Shown one piece after another: positions 37,311-46,245 of a stretch of 64,000 bases of DNA (positions are counted from its first letter, which is position 1; the number at the start of each line of letters is the position of its first letter). The notes under the pieces are model-generated. The model had not been told where the DNA came from and searched no databases. It saw only the letters and a list, made by a program, of their open reading frames with translations. Position numbers and translations under genes: made by a program. Origin of the DNA: Herminiimonas sp. (GTDB lineage Bacteria > Pseudomonadota > Gammaproteobacteria > Burkholderiales > Burkholderiaceae_D); the NCBI GenBank assembly GCA_028292265.1, contig JAQGMR010000008.1, positions 1-64,000 on the forward strand, read 5' to 3'.

Positions 37311-38243
37311 ATGACCTCCCTGATTTGCGGCTCGCTCGCCTTTGACACCATCATGTCCTTTCACGGACGCTTCTCGGAAGCGCTCCTTGCGGACCAACTG
37401 CACAAGATCAACGTGGCATTCCTGGTGCCCGCGCTGCGCCGCGAATTTGGCGGATGCGCCGGCAACATCGCCTACAACCTGCGCTTGCTGGAAGGCGAGC
37501 CCCTCATCATGGCCACGGTGGGCCAGGATGGCGGGCCCTATCTTGACCGTCTAAAGTCACTCGGCATTGGCGAGCGCTGCATTCGCGTCATCGACGATGC
37601 CTACACGGCGCAAGCCTTCATCACGACCGATGCAGACAACAACCAGATCACCGCTTTCCATCCTGGCGCCATGGGCATGTCGCATTTGAATCGGGTGGCG
37701 GATGCAGGCACGCCCGGCCTCGCGATTGTGGCCCCTGACGGTCGCGATGGCATGCTGCAGCATGCACGCGATTGCGCGGACCTGAACATTCCATTCATCT
37801 TTGATCCTGGTCAGGGCTTGCCCATGTTCAGTGGCCCGGAGCTGGCCCACTTTGTTGAACTTGCAACATATGTCGCAGTCAATGACTATGAAGCGGAGTT
37901 GCTGACGGAGCGGACCGGCCTTGGTCTCGAACGCATCGCCGAGCGGGTTGCGGCCCTGATTGTGACGCGCGGTGAGCGCGGCGCCGAAATTTTTGCAGAC
38001 GGCAAAAAGCATGACGTCCCCAGCGCGCCCATTTCGCGTGCGGTTGACCCGACCGGTTGCGGTGACGCTTTTCGTGCCGGACTCATGTACGGTCTGGACA
38101 AGGCGATGGACTGGCCGACACTTGGCCGCTTGGCCAGCCTGATGGGCGCCATCAAGATTGAACACCAGGGTGGGCAAAATCACACGCCCTCCCGCGTTGA
38201 GATTGAAGACCGGTTTTCAACCGCATTTGGCTACCGGTTCTAG
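37311..38243 (+). CDS. PfkB-family sugar/nucleoside kinase (adenosine kinase-like)
   Basis: The 310-residue protein is a ribokinase-fold kinase. Motif 1 reads GGCAGNIAYNLRLL near residues 46-59. Motif 2, DPTGCGDAFRAG, carries the catalytic base D252 and the anion hole. Relatives are usually annotated as adenosine kinase or general carbohydrate kinase. The sequence alone does not settle the substrate. It stands between the DUF3426 gene (145 bp upstream) and the lipoprotein gene (187 bp downstream). Confidence 0.85.
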   Translation: MTSLICGSLAFDTIMSFHGRFSEALLADQLHKINVAFLVPALRREFGGCAGNIAYNLRLLEGEPLIMATVGQDGGPYLDRLKSLGIGERCIRVIDDAYTAQAFITTDADNNQITAFHPGAMGMSHLNRVADAGTPGLAIVAPDGRDGMLQHARDCADLNIPFIFDPGQGLPMFSGPELAHFVELATYVAVNDYEAELLTERTGLGLERIAERVAALIVTRGERGAEIFADGKKHDVPSAPISRAVDPTGCGDAFRAGLMYGLDKAMDWPTLGRLASLMGAIKIEHQGGQNHTPSRVEIEDRFSTAFGYRF

Positions 38244-38430
38244 GGCCGGGTTGGTTCGAAGGGTCATGTTTGGGACCGATATGGCAGCCGTTACGATGAA
38301 CCCTGCGTTGTGGTTCCGCGTTTATCGATTTGAGGAAGGGCCGCATCCGAATCCTCTGTGCCGCACGCCCGGATCAGAGTCCTGACGGGCCTTGCAACCG
38401 AAAGAATGTTGACTGATTGGAGAGGCAGGA

Positions 38431-38901
38431 ATGAGCAGATCGTGCGCCCGTTGGCTGCGGGCGATTGCCCCGGCGGCGGGCTTGGCGTTGCTGACCGCCT
38501 GCGCCCCGCAACAGCCGTTCCTTTCCGGCGTGACTTCCTCGACTGAAGGATCGACGCTGGTGCAAAGGGGCCGTGTGGCGGAAGTACGCGACGTGAAGGT
38601 CAGTGGCGGCGCACAACCGGTGGCGGGAGGCGTGGTCGGAGGTCTGGTTGGCGGCATTCTCGGCAGTACGCTGGGGGGTGGCAACGGCCATCTCCTGGGC
38701 GCGGCCGGCGGCACCGTCGCCGGCACGGTAGTGGGCAATGCCGCGGGCAAGGCCACCAGCACCCAAACCCTGACACGTGTGCTGGTCGAATTTCCGAATG
38801 GGGAGCGGTCAAGCGTTGATGTCGATCCAGCCGATCACTTCGCGGTCGGCGAGATGGTGACCGTCACCACCACCAACAGCACCGTGCGTGTCAGCCGCTA
38901 A
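38431..38901 (+). CDS. Glycine-zipper outer membrane lipoprotein (SlyB-like)
   Basis: A signal peptide with the lipobox LTAC ends at residue 24, so the mature protein should start with a lipidated cysteine. A glycine-zipper pair of helices follows (VAGGVVGGLVGGILGSTLGGG and the segment around residue 92-108). A beta-rich C-terminal domain completes the 156 residues. This layout is that of SlyB/PcP-type lipoproteins, which stabilise the outer membrane. A good AGAGGCAGGA site precedes the ATG. Confidence 0.9.
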   Translation: MSRSCARWLRAIAPAAGLALLTACAPQQPFLSGVTSSTEGSTLVQRGRVAEVRDVKVSGGAQPVAGGVVGGLVGGILGSTLGGGNGHLLGAAGGTVAGTVVGNAAGKATSTQTLTRVLVEFPNGERSSVDVDPADHFAVGEMVTVTTTNSTVRVSR

Positions 38902-38902
38902 C

Positions 38903-38920
38903 GCGACCAACTGAGGTCGC
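38903..38920. terminator. Hairpin after the lipoprotein gene
   Basis: GCGACC (38903-38908) and GGTCGC (38915-38920) form a 6-bp stem directly after the stop codon, in the gap between the converging lipoprotein and yggT genes. There is no T tract. Confidence 0.35.
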
Positions 38921-38983
38921 CCTCGTCACCGTTGCATACTCTCCCACGCGACAAAGCCGTGTTGGACCTGGCGCCAGTTCGAT

Positions 38984-39526
38984 TTAAATCAAAGGGACAA
39001 TCAGCGCGGTGGCGAGGAACAGCGCGACCCGCAGCAGCAGGAACGCGACCAGGGGCGACAGGTCAATACCGCCAAGTGGCGGAATGACCCTGCGCAGTGG
39101 CCGCATCAGTGGTTCATTCAGGGCGCGCACGAACGGGGCCAGCGGCGCCTGCGGATTGACCCAGCTGAATATGACCTCAATGATCAGCAGGCCGATGAAG
39201 CCATACAGGATCCACTGGATTAGCCGCAGCAGTGCAAGCAGAAAAACCGTATGCGGCGCGAAGCTGAACGTCATCCAGATATCGAACACGGTCGAGATCA
39301 CCGCAAACAGCACGGCCCCAATGAAGCTGGCCCAGTCATAGCCGCCTACACCAGGCAGCACCCGCCGCAGCGGTTTCACGAGCCAGTCTGTGGTCTGATA
39401 GAGGAACTGCGAAATCGACGAAGGCGGTCGTACCCGAATCGCCTGCATCCAGAATCGGAGCAGCAGTACGCCAGCAAGCACGCCGCAGATTGTTTCGACG
39501 ATCAGGCTCAGTACGCTATACAGCAC
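38984..39526 (-). CDS. yggT: YggT family membrane protein
   Basis: The 180-residue protein consists of two similar halves, each with the YggT pattern of two helices (PLRRVLPGVGGYDWASF in the first, PLRRVIPPLGGIDLSPL in the second). The family is linked to osmotic tolerance or cell-shape membrane complexes, with no firm biochemical role. I chose the GTG at 39526, which has GGAG six bases upstream. The TTG at 39538 overlaps that ribosome binding site. A strong terminator separates it from the histone-like gene upstream. Confidence 0.88.
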   Translation of the reverse strand: MLYSVLSLIVETICGVLAGVLLLRFWMQAIRVRPPSSISQFLYQTTDWLVKPLRRVLPGVGGYDWASFIGAVLFAVISTVFDIWMTFSFAPHTVFLLALLRLIQWILYGFIGLLIIEVIFSWVNPQAPLAPFVRALNEPLMRPLRRVIPPLGGIDLSPLVAFLLLRVALFLATALIVPLI

Positions 39527-39535
39527 CGTGTTCTC

Positions 39536-39581
39536 CAAGAAAAATGCCCGCTGAATGACGCGAGGTCAACCAGCGGGCATT
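39536..39581 (-). terminator. Intrinsic terminator of the histone H1-like gene
   Basis: AATGCCCGCTG (39543-39553) and CAGCGGGCATT (39571-39581) form a perfect 11-bp stem with a 17-base loop. On the minus strand the stem is followed by TTTTTCTTGG. It lies 50 bp after the histone-like stop and just above yggT. Confidence 0.8.
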
Positions 39582-39631
39582 GTGCCTCAACTTAAGATTC
39601 AAAGTTCAGGCGAACCAGGCGAACCTGGAGT

Positions 39632-40237
39632 TTACGGACGTGTGCCAGTCGGGAACGGCCATGCAGCCGCTGGATTCAGCACCGTCTTGACTGCAGGAGC
39701 CGGGGCGGCAGCAGCCGCTGGTTTCGGTGCAGGTTTTGCAGCAGGCTTCTTGGGTGCAGCTGCCTTTTTAGGCGCAGCAGCTTTCTTCGGTGCGGCTGCC
39801 TTTTTAGGAGCGGCCTTCTTGGCGGCAGCTTTCTTGGGAGCGGCCTTTTTAGCAGCAGCCTTTTTAGGAGCGGCCTTCTTGGCTGCTGCTTTCTTGGGCG
39901 CTGCTTTTTTCGCTACCGACTTCTTGGCAGCGGCTTTTTTAGGAGCAGCTTTTTTAGCGACGGTCTTCTTGGCGGCGGACTTCTTGGCAGCGGCTTTCTT
40001 TGGAGCTGCTTTCTTTGCTGCTGCCTTTTTCGGAGCCGCCTTCTTGGCTACCGATTTCTTCGCTGCTGCCTTCTTCGCTACCGGCTTCTTGGCTGCTGCC
40101 TTTTTAGCGACTGGCTTCTTCGCTGCCGCTTTTTTGGCTACTGGCTTCTTGGCTGCCGCCTTCTTGGCTACCGGCTTCTTGGCTGCTGCTTTCTTCGCGG
40201 CGGGTTTCTTCGCTGCGGATTTCTTTGCTGTTGCCAT
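39632..40237 (-). CDS. Histone H1-like lysine/alanine-rich DNA-binding protein
   Basis: The 201-residue protein is built almost entirely from [14 protein letters not shown]- and APKKAAAKK-type repeats, like the tails of eukaryotic H1, bacterial AlgP and chlamydial Hc2. A proline/alanine-rich C terminus follows. Such proteins bind DNA without sequence preference and may compact the nucleoid. The ATG at 40237 has an excellent GAAGGAGA site; a longer frame to 40264 is unlikely. The first ten residues ([10 protein letters not shown]) are identical to those of the SWIB protein at 52.5 kb. Confidence 0.92.
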   Translation of the reverse strand: MATAKKSAAKKPAAKKAAAKKPVAKKAAAKKPVAKKAAAKKPVAKKAAAKKPVAKKAAAKKSVAKKAAPKKAAAKKAAPKKAAAKKSAAKKTVAKKAAPKKAAAKKSVAKKAAPKKAAAKKAAPKKAAAKKAAPKKAAAKKAAPKKAAAPKKAAAPKKAAAPKKPAAKPAPKPAAAAAPAPAVKTVLNPAAAWPFPTGTRP

Positions 40238-40276
40238 TTGAATCTCCTTCACGTGATGGAACAAGATGGAAACCCC

Positions 40277-40300
40277 CCTGACTCATCGCGATGGGTCAGG
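40277..40300. repeat. 24-bp inverted repeat upstream of the histone-like gene
   Basis: CCTGACTCAT and ATGGGTCAGG flank a CGCG centre, and all but one position pair. It lies 40 bp upstream of the histone-like start codon, where an operator or leader hairpin could act. Confidence 0.6.
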
Positions 40301-40447
40301 CGGATTATTCATCGGCGCAAGCGTGTTTTCGTTTGCGCTAATGAATTTGGCACCAGCTGAACTGCTGCATCTCCTCGTTGATGCAGCACTTCAGCCATAT
40401 CTGGCTCACAGCGGGGCAGCATTGCCGCACTGCCAACGTCCGCGGCC

Positions 40448-40475
40448 AAAAAAAACGCCGGCAACAAAGCCGGCG
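40448..40475 (-). terminator. Intrinsic terminator downstream of nrdB
   Basis: On the minus strand a 7-bp CGCCGGC/GCCGGCG stem with loop TTTGTT is followed by eight T residues (the A tract at 40448-40455). It probably ends the nrdAB transcript, about 370 bp after the nrdB stop. Confidence 0.8.
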
Positions 40476-40845
40476 CTGGAATCATGTTTCAGGAAAGGCG
40501 AACCGAATTTCGAAGAAAAGGCCGCCATGCTCGACACGGTCGAACCCAGCGGCGCAAACAGATGAGAACGTTGAGGTCTTCTACTGTCCATTAAATTCGG
40601 TTGAGGCCTTTCCCGCTTTGCAGTCGGTTTTATCGAGATTCGTAAAGCCGATCTTGAAGCAGATCTCGAAGCTTGATGTTGACTGCGGTCGTTTCTCCAA
40701 CCAGTTCAATACCAGTTTTTGATCCCGATTTCTTCAACCGGACTTCATCACTGGTTCTTTGCTGACCCAACCACCGAACCATGTCTGCTTCGGCCTGCCG
40801 GGTCTGCGTTGCAATCGTGTGCGTCGTTGTCGCGTTCCCTTGTTC

Positions 40846-42117
40846 CTATTCCCAGTTCAACGCGCCGCCAGTTTGGTATTCGATGACGCGCGTCTCAAAA
40901 AAGTTTCGCTCTTTTTTCAGATCGATCATTTCGCTCATCCAGGGGAAGGGATTCTCTTCCTGATCGAACAGCGTTTCGAGACCGATCTGCTGTGCTCGGC
41001 GATTTGCAATGAACCGCAAATAACCTTTGAACATTGGCGCGTTCAATCCGAGCACGCCACGCGGCATTGTATCCTCAGCGTAGCGATATTCCAACTCTAC
41101 CGCGCGTAAAAACAACGCTTTAATCTCCTCTCGAAATTCTGGCGTCCACAGATGCGGATTTTCCATCTTGATGGTGTTGATGAGATCGATGCCGAAGTTG
41201 CAGTGCATCGACTCATCACGCAAGATGTACTGATACTGTTCAGCGGCGCCCATCATCTTGTTCTGACGGCCGAGCGCAAGAATCTGCGTGAAGCCGACAT
41301 AGAAAAACAGCCCTTCCATCAGGCAGGCAAACACGATCAGTGACTTGAGCAGAGCCTGGTCGGTTTGGATCGTGCCGGTCTTGAATGCCGGGTCGGTCAG
41401 GGTGTCGATAAAGGGAATCAGGAACTCATCCTTGTCCCGGATCGAAGCGACCTCGTGATAGGCGTTAAAGATTTCGCCTTCGTCCAGCCCGAGCGATTCA
41501 ACGATGTACTGGTAGGCATGAGTGTGGATCGCCTCTTCGAATGCCTGGCGCAGGAGGTACTGCCGGCATTCCGGCGCGGTAATGTGGCGGTAGGTGCCGA
41601 GCACAATATTGTTGGCCGCAAGCGAGTCCGCCGTGACGAAAAAGCCGAGGTTGCGCTTAACCAGGCGACGTTCGTCGTCGGTCAGGCCATTCGGATTTTT
41701 CCAGAGCTCGATGTCGCGCTGCATGTTGATTTCCTGCGGCATCCAGTGATTGGCGCAACCGGCGAGGTACTTGTCCCAGGCCCATTTGTACTTGAAGGGC
41801 ACCAGTTGGTTAACGTCCGTGCTGCCATTAATGATGCGCTTGTCGGCGGCATTGACGCGGCGCGCGAGGTCTGGCGTGGCATCCGCCGGCTTTGCGACCA
41901 GCGCCGGATTCAGCGCGACATCCGCGCGGCCGGACTGCGCCGACATCAGCTGCGATGATGCAGATACCGTCTGCAGTTGTGGCTGCGCTTGCGACTGTGC
42001 TTGTGCGTGCGCTTGTGCCTGCATCCGTGTTTGCGTCTGCGGCTGCACGGTCGATTGCTGCGGCGACGGCGCGCGTGGTGGTGGAGCTGAAGCTACTTCA
42101 TCATCCCAGGAAAGCAT
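40846..42117 (-). CDS. nrdB: Class Ia ribonucleotide reductase beta subunit
   Basis: NrdB houses the diiron-tyrosyl radical that starts ribonucleotide reduction. Iron ligands and the radical site are visible in TADSLAANN, in EEAIHTHAY with radical Y202, in MEGLFFY and in RDESMHCNF. The first 85 or so residues form a non-conserved extension rich in glutamine and alanine ([13 protein letters not shown]), longer than in E. coli. The C-terminal tail binds NrdA. The gene follows nrdA after 84 bp. Confidence 0.96.
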   Translation of the reverse strand: MLSWDDEVASAPPPRAPSPQQSTVQPQTQTRMQAQAHAQAQSQAQPQLQTVSASSQLMSAQSGRADVALNPALVAKPADATPDLARRVNAADKRIINGSTDVNQLVPFKYKWAWDKYLAGCANHWMPQEINMQRDIELWKNPNGLTDDERRLVKRNLGFFVTADSLAANNIVLGTYRHITAPECRQYLLRQAFEEAIHTHAYQYIVESLGLDEGEIFNAYHEVASIRDKDEFLIPFIDTLTDPAFKTGTIQTDQALLKSLIVFACLMEGLFFYVGFTQILALGRQNKMMGAAEQYQYILRDESMHCNFGIDLINTIKMENPHLWTPEFREEIKALFLRAVELEYRYAEDTMPRGVLGLNAPMFKGYLRFIANRRAQQIGLETLFDQEENPFPWMSEMIDLKKERNFFETRVIEYQTGGALNWE

Positions 42118-42201
42118 TATTCGGTCCTTTATCTGTCTTGGTGGTTGGTGCAGGGGACCGGCTTGTCGCCACGCCCCCTGCTCCGCGTGCTGCGCTTACT
42201 G

Positions 42202-45168
42202 TTACTGGCAGGCTTCGCATTCTTCAAATCCCGCATCACCGGGACGCAACATGCATGCCGGGCCGTCCGGCGCCTGCGACATCGCGGCCAGGGTAGCCGA
42301 GCCGGCGGGAGATCCGCCCGCTCCCGCTGCCGCGGCCGACATGGCTGGACTCATGCCGCCGTCAGTCGACACTGCGTTCAGCGCACCGGTTTTGCTGGTG
42401 GACTTCTCGGTGTGCGTCGCACCGATCGTACGCAAGTAGTAGGTGGTCTTGAGGCCACGCAGCCACGCCAGCTTGTAGGTCTCATCGAGCTTCTTGCCAG
42501 ACGCGCCCGCCATGTAAATATTGAGCGATTGCGCCTGGTCGATCCACTTCTGGCGACGCGATGCCGCTTCGACCAGCCATGACGGCTCGACTTCGAACGC
42601 GGTGGCATAGATCTCCCGCAGGTCGTGTGGAATGCGGTCGATGCGGGAAAGACTGCCGTCGAAGTACTTCAGGTCGGCGATCATGACTTCATCCCACAGG
42701 CCGCGCGCCTTCAGGTCACGAACCAGGTATTCATTGATCTCGGTAAATTCGCCCGACAGATTCGACTTCACATACAGGTTCTGGTAAGTCGGCTCTATAC
42801 ACGCGGAAACGCCGATGATGTTGGAGATGGTGGCGGTTGGCGCGATGGCGACGCAATTCGAATTGCGCATGCCATGTTCGCGGATCCGATCTCGCAATAC
42901 TGTCCAGTCCATCGATTCGCTGGCGTCCACTTCCAGGTAGCCGCCGCGCTCTTCCGCCAGCAGCTTGAGGGAATCCTGCGGCAGGATGCCACGATCCCAC
43001 AGCGAACCGCGATACGAACTGTAGCGGCCGCGCTCTTCAGCCAGCTCGGTCGAGGCGTAATAGGCGTAGTAGCAGACGGCTTCCATCGAGCGATCGGCAA
43101 AGATGACCGCGTCGTTGGAGGCATAAGGCACCCGCATCATGTGCAGGCAATCCTGGAAGCCCATGATGCCGAGCCCAACCGGACGATGCCGCAAATTGGA
43201 ATCGCGCGCCTTCTTCACTGCGTAGTAATTGATATCGATCACATTGTCGAGCATCCGCATGGCAGTGTGGATCGTTCTTTGCAGCTTGACGTGGTCCAGC
43301 ACTTTCTTGCCGTCGACGTCTTTCATGTGAGCCGGCAGGTTGACCGAACCCAGATTGCAGACCGCGATTTCGGAGTCGTTCGTGTTCAGCGTAATTTCGG
43401 TACACAGGTTGGAACTGTGAACCACGCCAACGTGTTGCTGTGGCGACCGGATGTTGCAAGGATCCTTGAACGTGATCCATGGATGGCCGGTTTCAAACAG
43501 CATCGACAGCATCTTGCGCCACAAATCATTGGCGGCCACCTTCTTGAACAGCTTCAGTTCGCCGCGCGCCGCTTTGGCTTCATAGCCGAGGTAGGCTTGT
43601 TCGAACGCCCGCCCGACCTTGTCATGCAGGTCGGGAACGTCTGACGGAGAGAACAGCGTCCAATCGCCCTTTTCCATGACACGCTTCATGAACATGTCGG
43701 GAATCCAGTTCGCCGTGTTCATGTCATGTGTGCGGCGCCGATCGTCGCCGGTGTTCTTGCGCAAGTCGAGGAATTCCTCGATGTCCATGTGCCAGGTTTC
43801 GAGGTAGGCGCAAACCGCGCCTTTGCGCTTGCCACCCTGGTTCACCGCGACCGCGGTGTCGTTGACCACTTTCAGGAATGGCACGACACCCTGCGAATTG
43901 CCGTTGGTGCCCTTGATGTGCGCGCCGAGTGCGCGAACTGGGGTCCAGTCATTGCCAAGCCCGCCGGCATACTTTGCCAGCAGCGCGTTTTCCTTGATGG
44001 CGTCGTAGATGCCTTCCAGATTGTCAGCCACTGTCGTCAGGTAGCAGGACGACAGTTGCGAGCGCAGGGTGCCAGAGTTGAACAGGGTCGGCGTCGAGCT
44101 CATGAAATCGAAGCTCGACAGCAGGTTGTAGAACTCGATGGCGCGGGCTTCGCGATCGATTTCATTCAGGGCCAGGCCCATTGCGACCCGCATGTAGAAC
44201 GCCTGCGGCATTTCAATCCGCGTACCACGGATATGCAGGAAGTAGCGGTCATACAAGGTTTGCAGCCCGAGGTAGCCAAACTGCAGATCACGTTCAGGCG
44301 CCAGCGCCTGGCCGAGGCGCTCGAGGTCATATTGCGCCAGCTTTGAATCGAGCAACTCGGCCTCGATGCCCTTCTTGATGAACTTCGGAAAATACTCCAG
44401 ATACTGGGCAGGCGCATCGCCCTGGGCCACTTCCAGTCCGAAGACTTCCTTGCGGATGGTATGCATAAGCAGGCGCGCGGTGACCTGGCTGTACGCCGGG
44501 TCCTTTTCCATTAGCGCGCGGGCCGCAAGGATTGCGGACTTGTGCAGTTCCTCAACCGGTACGCCGTCATACAGGTTCTTCAGCGTTTCAGCCATGATCG
44601 CTTGCGCATCGACATGCTTTTCCAGCCCGATGCAGGCAGCGTCGATCAGGCCTCGAACCTGGCCAAGGTCGAGCGGCTGCGACTGACCATCTATAACGAC
44701 ATGCAGTTGTGGCGTCGCTGCGCCGCCTGGCGCCTGGGCATGCTGCTGCGCGCGTTCTTCCATCCGCTTGGCGCGATAAAGAACGTAAGCGCGGGCAACG
44801 TCGTGCTCGCCGGAGCGCATCAATGCCAGCTCAACCTGGTCCTGCACATCTTCTATATGTACCGTGCCACCCGCTGGCTGGCGACGAACCAGGGCCGAAA
44901 CGACATTCCCGGTCAACTGCTCAACCAGTTCCCTGACGCGTGCCGAGGCGGCACCCTGTCCGCCATTTACGGCAAGGAAAGCCTTGGTGACAGCGAGCGA
45001 TATCTTGGAGGGCTCAAAGCCTACGACGGCGCCGTTGCGCCGGATAACCCGGAAATCCGCAAGAGAGGTCGCAGCGGAACTGAGGGCGGTTGAGGACTTG
45101 ATGGGAAGACTATTGGGGACACCGAAATCGGTGGGCGATTTCATGGAAATTTCTTGAGTCGATTGCAC
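42202..45168 (-). CDS. nrdA: Class Ia ribonucleotide reductase alpha subunit
   Basis: NrdA reduces ribonucleoside diphosphates to deoxy forms. An N-terminal ATP cone (about residues 38-130, VIRRNGAVVGFEPSKI) gives dATP feedback control. The catalytic barrel contains STPTLFNSGT, SSCYL, SSNLCTEITLN and APTATISNIIG. The C-terminal tail ends in CEAC, the redox pair that reduces the active site. The start is a GTG with AGGAGG four bases upstream. Upstream lie NrdR boxes and an array of DnaA-type boxes. Confidence 0.97.
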   Translation of the reverse strand: MQSTQEISMKSPTDFGVPNSLPIKSSTALSSAATSLADFRVIRRNGAVVGFEPSKISLAVTKAFLAVNGGQGAASARVRELVEQLTGNVVSALVRRQPAGGTVHIEDVQDQVELALMRSGEHDVARAYVLYRAKRMEERAQQHAQAPGGAATPQLHVVIDGQSQPLDLGQVRGLIDAACIGLEKHVDAQAIMAETLKNLYDGVPVEELHKSAILAARALMEKDPAYSQVTARLLMHTIRKEVFGLEVAQGDAPAQYLEYFPKFIKKGIEAELLDSKLAQYDLERLGQALAPERDLQFGYLGLQTLYDRYFLHIRGTRIEMPQAFYMRVAMGLALNEIDREARAIEFYNLLSSFDFMSSTPTLFNSGTLRSQLSSCYLTTVADNLEGIYDAIKENALLAKYAGGLGNDWTPVRALGAHIKGTNGNSQGVVPFLKVVNDTAVAVNQGGKRKGAVCAYLETWHMDIEEFLDLRKNTGDDRRRTHDMNTANWIPDMFMKRVMEKGDWTLFSPSDVPDLHDKVGRAFEQAYLGYEAKAARGELKLFKKVAANDLWRKMLSMLFETGHPWITFKDPCNIRSPQQHVGVVHSSNLCTEITLNTNDSEIAVCNLGSVNLPAHMKDVDGKKVLDHVKLQRTIHTAMRMLDNVIDINYYAVKKARDSNLRHRPVGLGIMGFQDCLHMMRVPYASNDAVIFADRSMEAVCYYAYYASTELAEERGRYSSYRGSLWDRGILPQDSLKLLAEERGGYLEVDASESMDWTVLRDRIREHGMRNSNCVAIAPTATISNIIGVSACIEPTYQNLYVKSNLSGEFTEINEYLVRDLKARGLWDEVMIADLKYFDGSLSRIDRIPHDLREIYATAFEVEPSWLVEAASRRQKWIDQAQSLNIYMAGASGKKLDETYKLAWLRGLKTTYYLRTIGATHTEKSTSKTGALNAVSTDGGMSPAMSAAAAGAGGSPAGSATLAAMSQAPDGPACMLRPGDAGFEECEACQ

Positions 45169-45421
45169 TGGGCCTCCTGCCTGTGGGTAAGCAGCTTCCG
45201 CTGCGTTTTATTTGTCTGACAGCTTGCGCTGGATGGTTTGTGTTGATGGCCTGCGTCGCCCGCTGTCTTCAGCGGCCGCACAGCTGGAATTGATCTGCTC
45301 CCCTCGCATGTCCCTGCTTTCGGGTCGCGCCTTTTGCCGCCATGCCAGGCAGAGTGAAAAGGCGCGCCGCTTTTTGTTTTGTATGTTCTGGTTCGCCTTT
45401 GGCAGTCCGCGTGACAGGCAA

Positions 45422-45492
45422 GTTATCCACCGACTTATGCACTACCTTATGCACGCACTTGTCACCAGCTTATCCACGGACTTATTCACTGA
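45422..45492. promoter_or_regulatory. Array of five DnaA-box-like sites with 12-bp period
   Basis: TTATnCAC occurs at 45423, 45435, 45447, 45470 and 45482, each matching the first eight bases of the DnaA box TTATNCACA. A degenerate unit (TTGTCACCA) at 45459 fills the gap, so six units follow each other at 12, 12, 12, 11 and 12 bp. All have the same orientation. DnaA is a known regulator of nrdAB in E. coli. Confidence 0.75.
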
Positions 45493-45504
45493 GTCGTCCG
45501 CAAA

Positions 45505-45520
45505 CCACTACATCTAGTGT
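45505..45520. promoter_or_regulatory. NrdR box 1 upstream of nrdA
   Basis: CCACTACATCTAGTGT matches the 16-bp NrdR consensus (acaCwAtATaTwGtgt) at most of its conserved positions and is an imperfect palindrome around CACTA/TAGTG. Its distance to box 2 (31 bp, start to start) is the spacing known for NrdR box pairs. Confidence 0.75.
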
Positions 45521-45535
45521 TGTCGGGCGCTCTTT

Positions 45536-45551
45536 GAACTAATTCTAGTGC
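45536..45551. promoter_or_regulatory. NrdR box 2 upstream of nrdA
   Basis: GAACTAATTCTAGTGC has the CTA...TAG(T)G palindromic core of an NrdR site and starts 31 bp after box 1. The pair lies about 340-385 bp upstream of the nrdA start codon. Confidence 0.7.
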
Positions 45552-45625
45552 TGAGGCCATCGGTATGCAACGACTTTTTTCGACATTCCAAACATAAATC
45601 GGTTGCGCAATTTCGGCGCTTCGAT

Positions 45626-46240
45626 TTACAACGGGAAATCTGGGGGGAGGTATGACACGCTCGCCGCAGCGTGCAATGCATCGGTGCGATCGAGGAGAAG
45701 TTTTCGGTATCCAGGCCAGTCAAAATACGGACCCGGATCTGTCTTGCGACCAGCGGCGACATGCTCATGGCCAGCAACGTGGCGCACTGGATGCGCCTCT
45801 TGCAGCGCTGCCGTAAGGCTGGCGAGGCTTGCGTATTGTGCCGCCTCGAACGGCTCGTAATCGCTGCCTTCCAGTTCCACGCCGATTGAAAAATCGTTGC
45901 ATTTTTCTCGATTGCCGAAGCGCGATGCTCCGGCATGCCAAGCACGATCCAGCGTGGACACGAACTGGTTGACTGTGCCGTCGCGGCGGATCAGGAAATG
46001 TGCAGAGACTCGAAGCTGGCGCAACTGGTCAAAATAGGGATGCGCGTTGTAATCCAGCTGGTTTGTAAACAGTGCCGAAATGTACGCACCGCCAAACTGG
46101 CACGGCGGCAGGCTGATATTGTGGATCAGCAGCAGGTCGACGACGGCGTCGGCCGGACGGGGATCGCAGTTTGGGGACGGCAGGCGCTCAACGTTCTCGC
46201 ACCAGCCATCCTCGCCGATCCGGAAAGCGGCGTGGGTCAT
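45626..46240 (-). CDS. ampD: 1,6-anhydro-N-acetylmuramyl-L-alanine amidase
   Basis: AmpD cleaves the peptide from recycled anhydro-muropeptides in the cytoplasm and so controls AmpC-type beta-lactamase induction in many bacteria. The 204-residue protein has the zinc ligands in LIHNISLPP and in VAGHEHVAAGRKTDPGPYFDW, plus the AWHAG and SIGVELEG motifs of the amidase-2 fold. It follows pilR after only 5 bp, a common betaproteobacterial arrangement, and shares the recycling pathway with mpl. Confidence 0.95.
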   Translation of the reverse strand: MTHAAFRIGEDGWCENVERLPSPNCDPRPADAVVDLLLIHNISLPPCQFGGAYISALFTNQLDYNAHPYFDQLRQLRVSAHFLIRRDGTVNQFVSTLDRAWHAGASRFGNREKCNDFSIGVELEGSDYEPFEAAQYASLASLTAALQEAHPVRHVAGHEHVAAGRKTDPGPYFDWPGYRKLLLDRTDALHAAASVSYLPPDFPL

Positions 46241-46245
46241 TGGCT

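Larger units (their letters stand above)
40238..40845. other. 608-bp region without a recognisable gene
   Basis: Between the nrdB stop and the histone-like start I see no convincing gene. It holds an inverted repeat (40277-40300) close to the histone-like gene and a minus-strand terminator (40448-40475). The 370 bp between nrdB and that terminator have no open frame with family features. Confidence 0.6.
45169..45625. other. 457-bp nrdAB control region
   Basis: No gene is visible between nrdA and ampD. From nrdA outward the region holds about 250 bp of leader, the 12-bp-period DnaA-box array (45422-45492) and two NrdR-type boxes (45505-45520, 45536-45551). The promoter should be near the NrdR boxes, but I cannot fix its hexamers. 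Confidence 0.75.

Noticed and set aside
39555-40241. Plus-strand frame of 228 codons full of AAFLGAAF-type repeats, looking like a membrane protein
   Set aside because: It is the antisense of the Lys/Ala repeat gene, whose AAG/GCC codons read as Leu, Phe and Ala on the other strand. The minus frame has an ideal ribosome binding site and known family character.
45422-45492. Short regular repeats as a CRISPR array or an origin of replication
   Set aside because: Units are 12 bp with no spacers, so not CRISPR. No dnaA, dnaN, gidA or AT-rich unwinding region is nearby, so a chromosomal origin is unlikely.
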